DNA of 5,295 bases from an uncultured Corynebacterium sp. (GTDB lineage: Bacteria > Actinomycetota > Actinomycetes > Mycobacteriales > Mycobacteriaceae): the NCBI GenBank assembly GCA_915275065.1, contig CAJZGD010000183.1, positions 1 through 5,295 on the forward strand, in the 5' to 3' direction. The first letter of the stretch is position 1, and each line of letters begins with the position of its first letter. Made by a program: the position numbers and the translations under genes. Below are positions 1 through 5,295 of the stretch, in pieces. The notes under the pieces were generated by a model that was given only the letters and a program-made list of their open reading frames with translations, did not search any database and was not told the DNA's origin.

Positions 1-1
1 C

Positions 2-3000
2 CGCCACGATCCCATGGTTGCTGTGAATAGTTCCGACGTCGACCCGCTGCCGCACCAGATTCGGGCCGTGTATGAGGAACTGCTCCCTAGAGTCCCCCTG
101 CGGTTTCTGCTTGCCGACGATCCTGGCGCGGGAAAAACCATCATGGCTGGCCTGTATTTGAAGGAACTTATTCTGCGCTCTAGCTGTGAACGCGCCATCA
201 TTGTGGTACCGGGTGGTCTGGTGGAGCAGTGGCGGGACGAGCTCGCCCAAAAATTCGACCTCCACTTCGAAGTGTTCAATGCCGCCAGCGATGACTCCAC
301 CGGTAAAAACCCCTTTGATGTGCACCCCTACCTCATCGTGCGCATGGATCAGATTGCGCGCAATGATCGTCTCATGCGGTTGCTGGAGCAAGTGAAGTGG
401 GATGTCGCTATCGTCGATGAGGCGCACCGCATGTCCGCCCACTATTCCCTGTGGGCCGGGGAAATCAACGCCACCAAACGGTTCAAGCTGGGGCAATTAC
501 TGTCGGAAACCTCCCATAACTTTCTGCTCATGACCGCCACCCCGCATTCCGGGAAGGAGGAAGACTTCCAATCGTTCATGTCCCTGCTGGATAGAGACCG
601 ATTCGAGGGCCAATACCGGCAGGGGATTCACCGGACGGACACCAAGGGCCTCATGCGCCGCATGGTGAAAGAAGACCTGCTCACGCTCGATGGCCGGCCC
701 CTGTTTCCCGAGCGTTGGGCCTACACCGTTCCCTACGAGTTGAGTCGTGCTGAGCGCGATTTATACGAGCAGGTATCTGACTACGTGCGTGACGAAATGG
801 GGAAGGCTGACGCCATTCAGGATGGGAAGCGCCGCAACAATGTGGGGTTCGCGTTGATGGTGCTGCAACGGAGGTTGGCGTCGTCCCCGGAGGCGATTTT
901 GCGGTCGTTAGAGCGTCGTAAAGCAAAATTGCGACGAAGCCAGAGAGAATACGATGCCCCCAATGACTACGACAGCGCCGTGTCGGAAACCAATTGGGCG
1001 GAGCTGGAACATCAGGTCGACGAGGTGGTGGATCGCGCGACCGCAGCCCAAGACCAGGTGCAGCTCACGCACGAAATCACCGTGCTGGACGGGCTCATTG
1101 CGACGGCCCGGCGGGTGCGCAACCAGGACGAGGATCGGAAGTGGGTGGAGCTGCGCAAAATCCTGGAAAGCAAGGTGCTGACCGGCACGAATGGGGAAAA
1201 CCGCAAGATCATTATCTTCACCGAACACCGCGATACCCTCACCTACCTGGAGGATAAAATCAGCACCCAACTGGGCAGCACCGACGCTGTTGTTACCATT
1301 CATGGGGGCACGCCGCGGCATCTTCGCCAGGCCATCCGCGAACAATTCGCGCACGACCCTCGCACCCTCGTGCTGCTCGCCACCGACGCTGCTGGCGAGG
1401 GGCTCAACCTGCAGCGTGCCCACCTCATGGTCAACTATGATCTGCCCTGGAACCCCAATCGCATCGAACAAAGATTCGGTCGCATTCACCGTATCGGTCA
1501 GCGCGAGGTCTGCCACCTCTGGAACTTGGTTGCCCGCAACACTCGCGAAGGCGATGTGTTTAACCGGCTGCTCGAAAAAATCGACACTATGTCCGAAGCC
1601 TATAACGGCAACCTCTTCAACGTGCTCGGCGACACCAACTCCTTCGACGGCCGTCCCCTCAAAGACCTGCTTATCGACGCAATCCGCTACGGTGACAGGC
1701 CAGAAACTAGGCGGCGGCTCGATAGAATCATCGACGCCAGCGTCTCCAAAGGGCTTGATGAACTCCGCGCCAAACGCGCCCTCAGCGAAGACATATTCAG
1801 CAGCCGCGAACTCGACCAAGTGCGAAACACCATGCGGGACGCCGAGGAACGCAAACTGCAACCCGGATTCATCCGCTCCTTCTTTATTCCTGCATTCAAA
1901 CGTTTGCGCGGATTGATTGATAAACGAGAATCTGGTTGCTACAAGGTCACGTATGTGCCGTCGCTGCTTCGGGACATTGCCAGCCGCCAGTACGAGTGCG
2001 TCACCTTCGACGTTGACTACATGCACCCCGCCGGCACCCACCACGATGCCGCCCTCATCGCGCCGGGTCACCCGCTGCTTGATGTGGTGCTGGACCGCAC
2101 CATTAAAGATCTGAAACCAACCCTGGCCCAGGGCACCATTTTCGTGGACCGGAGCAGTAAACAACTCACCACCCCGGCGCTGCTCTACATTGTGGAACAG
2201 CGCATCACCGCAGGTGGGGACGAAGACACGCTCTACCACCATTTCGACTACCTGCTGGTTCCCCAAGACAGTGACACCAATGTGAATGTCTCAGATGATG
2301 GTGACATTACCGTGACCACGACGCCACCATTCCTCGACTACGACACCCCCAAGGACGAAGAACGCGTCATCATTCAGAACATCATGCGCGATCCCATGCT
2401 CCGGTCCTGGTTGCGCAAAGACCATGGTAGAACCGTGAAATTATGGGCGTCCCGGAAGGGAACCCAGCCACGCATGGACGAACTGGAGCGGCAACGCCAC
2501 GCAGAAACCCAGCGGGTGTGGGACCAGGTAAAAAACCGGTTGACCACAGAAATTAACTATTGGGAACGAATGATTAGCCAGTTGCGGCATCAGGAGCGAA
2601 ACGGGCACGTGAACCAGCGCCTCGGCTCCAAGGATGCGGCGGCCAAGGTGGCTGACCTGGAGCAGCGGCTCGAACTGCGGAAACGCGAGAAGGAGCAGGC
2701 GTCATGGTTGAATGCGGGAACACCCCTGATTCGCGGCGTGGCCCTGGTCATTCCCGGCCACCTCATCGACGCGCACTCGGCGCCTAACGCGAAGAAGCAG
2801 GCGGCGACGTTCGCTAAGGAAACCCAGGAGGTGGAGCGCCGGGCCGTGGAAGCCGCCCTTGCCGCCGAGCGGGCCCTGGGTCGGGTGCCGGAGGAAATGC
2901 CGCGCAATAATCCCGGCTTCGACATTCGCTCCACCGACCCTGCCGACCCGCTTGCCCACCGGTACTACCTGGAGGTCAAAGGCCGCATTGCAGGCTCGAA

Positions 3001-3214
3001 CACGTTTACGATCACCAATTCGGAGATTAATTTCGCCCAAAATCATAAAGACACCCACCGCCTGGTGTTAGTGTCCGTACACCCCGATGGGCCCGAGTTT
3101 GATGAGGTGCGCTATGTCACGCATGCGTTCGATGACATGGAGGCGTCCATGAGCACGCATTCCCGCAACGAGAAATGGTCCCACTATTGGGGCCGGGGTG
3201 GCGCACCAGTATAG
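2..3214 (+). CDS. DISARM-type (DrmD-like) SNF2/RapA-family helicase with C-terminal DUF3883 domain, 5'-partial
   Basis: This is a predicted ATP-dependent DNA translocase or helicase of an anti-phage system. Residues are numbered from the ATG at 14. The N-terminal ATPase lobe shows a PHQ motif (13-15), a Walker A DDPGAGKT (35-42), a DEAH Walker B (135-138) and motif III TATPH (174-178). The second lobe shows IFTEHRD (401-407), ATDAAGEGLNLQ (456-467) and the arginine-finger motif RIEQRFGRIHRIGQ (483-496). A charged, probably coiled-coil stretch lies at about 820-895. The C-terminus (about 940-1041) resembles DUF3883, a PD-(D/E)XK-like fold, with D970, E987 and K989. The frame stays open from the ATG back to the left edge, no ribosome binding site precedes that ATG, and DrmD-like relatives (from memory) carry extra residues before the PHQ motif. 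The ATG is therefore probably internal and the true start lies outside. The stop is TAG at 3212-3214. The DUF1156 methyltransferase gene follows after 40 bases. The helicase call is very secure; the DISARM-like assignment rests on sequence style and neighbour. A stand-alone RapA-like helicase is less likely. Confidence 0.9.
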   Translation, partial: RHDPMVAVNSSDVDPLPHQIRAVYEELLPRVPLRFLLADDPGAGKTIMAGLYLKELILRSSCERAIIVVPGGLVEQWRDELAQKFDLHFEVFNAASDDSTGKNPFDVHPYLIVRMDQIARNDRLMRLLEQVKWDVAIVDEAHRMSAHYSLWAGEINATKRFKLGQLLSETSHNFLLMTATPHSGKEEDFQSFMSLLDRDRFEGQYRQGIHRTDTKGLMRRMVKEDLLTLDGRPLFPERWAYTVPYELSRAERDLYEQVSDYVRDEMGKADAIQDGKRRNNVGFALMVLQRRLASSPEAILRSLERRKAKLRRSQREYDAPNDYDSAVSETNWAELEHQVDEVVDRATAAQDQVQLTHEITVLDGLIATARRVRNQDEDRKWVELRKILESKVLTGTNGENRKIIIFTEHRDTLTYLEDKISTQLGSTDAVVTIHGGTPRHLRQAIREQFAHDPRTLVLLATDAAGEGLNLQRAHLMVNYDLPWNPNRIEQRFGRIHRIGQREVCHLWNLVARNTREGDVFNRLLEKIDTMSEAYNGNLFNVLGDTNSFDGRPLKDLLIDAIRYGDRPETRRRLDRIIDASVSKGLDELRAKRALSEDIFSSRELDQVRNTMRDAEERKLQPGFIRSFFIPAFKRLRGLIDKRESGCYKVTYVPSLLRDIASRQYECVTFDVDYMHPAGTHHDAALIAPGHPLLDVVLDRTIKDLKPTLAQGTIFVDRSSKQLTTPALLYIVEQRITAGGDEDTLYHHFDYLLVPQDSDTNVNVSDDGDITVTTTPPFLDYDTPKDEERVIIQNIMRDPMLRSWLRKDHGRTVKLWASRKGTQPRMDELERQRHAETQRVWDQVKNRLTTEINYWERMISQLRHQERNGHVNQRLGSKDAAAKVADLEQRLELRKREKEQASWLNAGTPLIRGVALVIPGHLIDAHSAPNAKKQAATFAKETQEVERRAVEAALAAERALGRVPEEMPRNNPGFDIRSTDPADPLAHRYYLEVKGRIAGSNTFTITNSEINFAQNHKDTHRLVLVSVHPDGPEFDEVRYVTHAFDDMEASMSTHSRNEKWSHYWGRGGAPV
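2831..3136 (+). other. DUF3883 (PD-(D/E)XK-like) domain at the helicase C-terminus
   Basis: This segment encodes about residues 940-1041 of the helicase. A helix rich in Glu and Ala is followed by the pattern NNPGFDI (965-971), then YLEVKG (985-990), then a TNSEINFAQ helix (1001-1009) and a hydrophobic strand LVLVSV (1017-1022). The spacing of D970, E987 and K989 matches the Asp...Glu-x-Lys core of restriction-endonuclease-like folds, and DUF3883 domains are commonly found fused to helicases. Whether it cuts DNA or only binds it cannot be told from the sequence. Confidence 0.7.
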
Positions 3215-3254
3215 TTATTGTTCAGCTACCTGATGATTCTTAAGAAAGACCGAC
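3215..3254 (+). other. Short intergenic gap within the probable operon
   Basis: These forty bases lie between the helicase stop and the methyltransferase start. I see no stem-loop followed by a T run and no convincing -35/-10 pair, so read-through transcription from the helicase gene is the simplest reading. An in-frame TGA at 3234-3236 precedes the second gene, which bounds how far upstream its start could lie. Confidence 0.6.
3242..3248 (+). promoter_or_regulatory. Weak ribosome binding site of the DUF1156 methyltransferase gene
   Basis: The purine run AAGAAAG lies six bases before the ATG at 3255. It is a poor match to the GGAGG consensus, but its position is right. This ATG is the first start codon after the in-frame TGA at 3234, so the site and the stop together fix the start. 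Confidence 0.5.
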
Positions 3255-5295
3255 ATGACCACCGTGAAGAAGAAACTGATCGAGACGTCACTACCGCTCG
3301 AAGCCATTAATGCGGCATCCGCGCGCGAGAAATCCATCCGCCACGGCCACCCCTCTACGCTGCATTTATATTGGTCCCGCAAGCCCTTAGCCACAGCGCG
3401 GGCCGTGCTTTTCGCCCAGCTTGTCGACGACCCGGCGTCGCGGCCCGACGAGTTTCCCACGGTGGAATCCCAGGATAAAGAACGCGCCCGCCTGCATGCT
3501 CTTATGGAAAAACTTATCATTTGGGAGAACAGCAATGATGAGAAGCTCCTGGAGCAGGCTCGGGAGGAGATACGTAAGAGTAATGACGGGAAATTGCCTG
3601 CGGTTGTGGACCCGTTTGCGGGTGGCGGCTCGATTCCACTAGAGGCCCAACGCCTGGGATTGGAGTCACACGCCAGCGACCTCAACCCGTTGGCAGTGCT
3701 GATTAATAAGGCGCTCATTGAGATTCCTCCGAAGTTCGCCGGTTGGTCACCGGTGTTCCCCGGGGTTGCGGAGGAACAATCATCATGGCTGCGCACCGAG
3801 GGCCTGGCTGCCGACGTGCAGCACTACGGTCAGTGGCTGCGGGATGAAGCAGAGAAACGAATCGGCCACCTATACCCGAAGGTCACGGCCCCCGGCGGCA
3901 CGGAGCATACCGTGATTGCTTGGAAGTGGGCCCGAACCGTCATCAGCCCCAACCCTGCTAACCCGATTGAAACACCGTTGGTGAACTCCTGGTGGTTGAG
4001 CAAGAAGAAGGGCAAGGAAGCCTGGGTGAAGGCCACCGTTGTGGACGGGCAAGTACAGTACGAAGTGCAGCATAATGCGGATGGGCCGAAGAAGGACGAG
4101 GATGGGACTATTAAGCATGGTAAAGGTGCTTGGACGGTGGGGGATGGGACGCCTTTCAGCTACGATTACGTGCGCGAATCGGGGAAGAGAGGCGAGATTG
4201 GCGCGCACCTCATTGGTATTGTTGCTGAGGGAAACCCAGGTCGGTTATATCTTTCACCCACACCAGAACACATACAAGCTGCCAAAGTTGATGCCGGAGA
4301 TGCTGGGATTATTGGTGAAATTGCTACGAATCCCCGCTGGTTTTCGCCACCCGCGTATGGGATGCGGGAATTTTCCGATCTCTTCACCAACCGCCAACTT
4401 GTAGCCCTCACCACCTTGAGCGATCTGGTTTCCGAGGCGCGCAGCAAGGTTCTCGAAGATGCTTTGGCAGCAGGCATTCCCGCAGGTGAACGCCTAGAAG
4501 ACGGTGGTGCGGGAGCTGAAGCATACGCTGATGCGGTGGCGACGTATTTGGCGTTGGGCGTGAGTCGAACAGCAGATTATTGCAATGCTTTGTGTACCTG
4601 GCATACCACTGGTGATAAGGTCACACATCTATTTACTCGACAGGCAATCCCAATGACTTGGGACTATACGGAAACTAATATTCTATCCAACTCTTCTGGG
4701 AATTTTTTGGGCCAACTTAAGTGGGTTGTTAAAGTAATTCAGCGTTTGCCTGCTGAAATAAACGGGGAGGCCAATCAGATCAGTGCAACATCGCGCGATT
4801 ATGCTGGTTTGGTTGTGTCCACTGACCCGCCTTACTATGACAACATTGGATACTCGGATCTATCCGATTTCTTCTACGTGTGGTTGCGGAAATCATTGCG
4901 AACGATTCATCCCTCGGTGGTGGGGACCATGCTCACTCCCAAGGCCGATGAGTTGGTGGCAAACCCTTACCGCCACGATGGTAAACAAGGTGCGGAAAAA
5001 TTCTTCATCGAAGGCTTCAACTCCGTGTTCCACCGTATCCGGGAAGACGACGCCAACCCTGATGTGCCCATGACCGTGTACTATGCCTACAAACAGCAAG
5101 ACAGCGGCAAAGATGGCACCTCATCCACCGGCTGGCATACCCTGTTAGACGGGCTCATCCAATCAGGATGGGAGATCACCGCCACCTGGCCCATGCGTAG
5201 CGAACTGAAAAACCGCATGCTCTCCCAGGGAACTAACGCCCTCGCGTCCTCCATCCTTCTGGCCTGCCGGCCCCGCCCTGCAGAAGCCCGGGCCG
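3255..5295 (+). CDS. DUF1156 family adenine-specific DNA methyltransferase (anti-phage/DISARM-related), 3'-partial
   Basis: This is a predicted SAM-dependent N6-adenine (or N4-cytosine) DNA methyltransferase. The reading frame is open from the ATG at 3255 to the right edge (680 codons). DUF1156 proteins are, from memory, usually 900-1,000 residues, so roughly the last quarter is probably missing. The N-terminal DUF1156 region has LIETSLPLEAIN (8-19) and HLYWSRKPLATAR (37-49). SAM-binding motif I is DPFAGGGSIP (119-128) and a motif II-like SDLNP is at 141-145. Family-typical blocks follow: IAWKWARTV (221-229), LSKKKGKE (248-255), EGNPGRLYLSPTPEH (325-339), LFTNRQLVALT (376-386) and RQAIPMTWDYTETN (462-475). 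The catalytic motif IV is DPPYYDN (524-530), and the fold continues through WPMRSE (645-650) to ALASSILLACRPR (662-674). All key residues seen are intact. It lies 40 bases after the helicase gene and is probably co-transcribed with it. It could be the modification arm of a DISARM-like locus or of the DUF1156/DUF499/DUF3780 arrangement; the neighbours are out of view. Class 1 DISARM DrmMI would be an alternative name, but the DUF1156 architecture makes me withhold the symbol. Confidence 0.9.
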   Translation, partial: MTTVKKKLIETSLPLEAINAASAREKSIRHGHPSTLHLYWSRKPLATARAVLFAQLVDDPASRPDEFPTVESQDKERARLHALMEKLIIWENSNDEKLLEQAREEIRKSNDGKLPAVVDPFAGGGSIPLEAQRLGLESHASDLNPLAVLINKALIEIPPKFAGWSPVFPGVAEEQSSWLRTEGLAADVQHYGQWLRDEAEKRIGHLYPKVTAPGGTEHTVIAWKWARTVISPNPANPIETPLVNSWWLSKKKGKEAWVKATVVDGQVQYEVQHNADGPKKDEDGTIKHGKGAWTVGDGTPFSYDYVRESGKRGEIGAHLIGIVAEGNPGRLYLSPTPEHIQAAKVDAGDAGIIGEIATNPRWFSPPAYGMREFSDLFTNRQLVALTTLSDLVSEARSKVLEDALAAGIPAGERLEDGGAGAEAYADAVATYLALGVSRTADYCNALCTWHTTGDKVTHLFTRQAIPMTWDYTETNILSNSSGNFLGQLKWVVKVIQRLPAEINGEANQISATSRDYAGLVVSTDPPYYDNIGYSDLSDFFYVWLRKSLRTIHPSVVGTMLTPKADELVANPYRHDGKQGAEKFFIEGFNSVFHRIREDDANPDVPMTVYYAYKQQDSGKDGTSSTGWHTLLDGLIQSGWEITATWPMRSELKNRMLSQGTNALASSILLACRPRPAEARA
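4561..4740 (+). other. AT-rich patch inside the methyltransferase gene
   Basis: Counting by hand, these 180 bases have 73 G+C (41%), with 4621-4740 at 38%. Sample 60-base lines elsewhere in the two genes give 65% (3601-3660), 63% (4501-4560) and 78% (2821-2880). The reading frame is intact across it and encodes residues 436-495, including the family-typical RQAIPMTWDYTETN, so it is coding sequence and not an insertion. It lies just before catalytic motif IV. The shift could reflect recombination with a different allele or simply local codon use. Confidence 0.6.

Noticed and set aside
908..2266. Minus-strand open frame of 452 codons opposite the helicase gene
   Set aside because: It is a mirror of the helicase reading frame in GC-rich DNA. 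Its translation shows no recognisable motif, and the plus-strand frame here carries conserved helicase motifs V and VI, so the antisense frame is almost surely by chance.
3738..3771. GC-rich, partly self-complementary stretch that could form a hairpin
   Set aside because: It lies inside the methyltransferase coding sequence and has no following T run, so it is not a credible terminator or regulatory structure.
3215..3796. Minus-strand open frame of 193 codons opposite the methyltransferase start
   Set aside because: It is rich in Ser, Arg and Ala with no family resemblance. It overlaps the DUF1156 N-terminus and SAM-binding motif, which are clearly the real coding sequence.
3945..3962. SPNPAN sequence (methyltransferase residues 231-236) where some relatives have a CPNPxC zinc-knuckle-like motif
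   Set aside because: It looked like loss of metal-binding cysteines. However, I recall cysteine-free SPNPA versions in defence-associated DUF1156 proteins, so this is probably ordinary subfamily variation and not damage.
4039..4404. Plus-strand open frame of 121 codons in another frame inside the methyltransferase gene, considered as evidence of a frameshift
   Set aside because: I followed the main frame codon by codon from 3255 to the edge and found no stop or phase change; family blocks before and after this stretch are all in the same frame.

Overview
The window holds two large plus-strand genes. They fill it almost completely, and each is cut by a window edge. The first (from the left edge to 3214) encodes a superfamily 2, SNF2/RapA-type helicase-like ATPase of more than 1,070 residues with a C-terminal DUF3883 domain. 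The second (3255 to the right edge) encodes an adenine-specific DNA methyltransferase-like protein of the DUF1156 family; 680 residues are present and its C-terminus lies outside. Only 40 bases separate them, with no visible terminator, so they most likely form part of one operon.

The pair, a DrmD-like helicase followed directly by a large N6-adenine methyltransferase-like protein, is typical of DISARM and DISARM-related anti-phage loci. In class 1 DISARM, drmD and drmMI sit next to drmA, drmB and drmC. DUF1156 proteins also occur in a related defence arrangement with DUF499 and DUF3780 proteins and a helicase. The window does not reach the neighbours that would tell these apart, so 'DISARM-like or DUF1156-type defence operon' is as far as the sequence allows. 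The likely division of labour, by inference, is that the methyltransferase marks host DNA or senses its methylation state, while the helicase-DUF3883 protein acts on unmarked incoming DNA.

Organism: base composition is moderately GC-rich overall. Codon use favours G/C at third positions and the ribosome binding site is weak, which suits an actinobacterium, perhaps a Corynebacterium relative. This is a low-confidence guess, since defence loci move between hosts. No RNA genes, insertion sequences, CRISPR arrays, attachment sites or terminators were seen. The most noticeable compositional feature is an AT-rich patch (about 41% GC over 4561-4740) inside the methyltransferase gene, between its SAM-binding and catalytic motifs.
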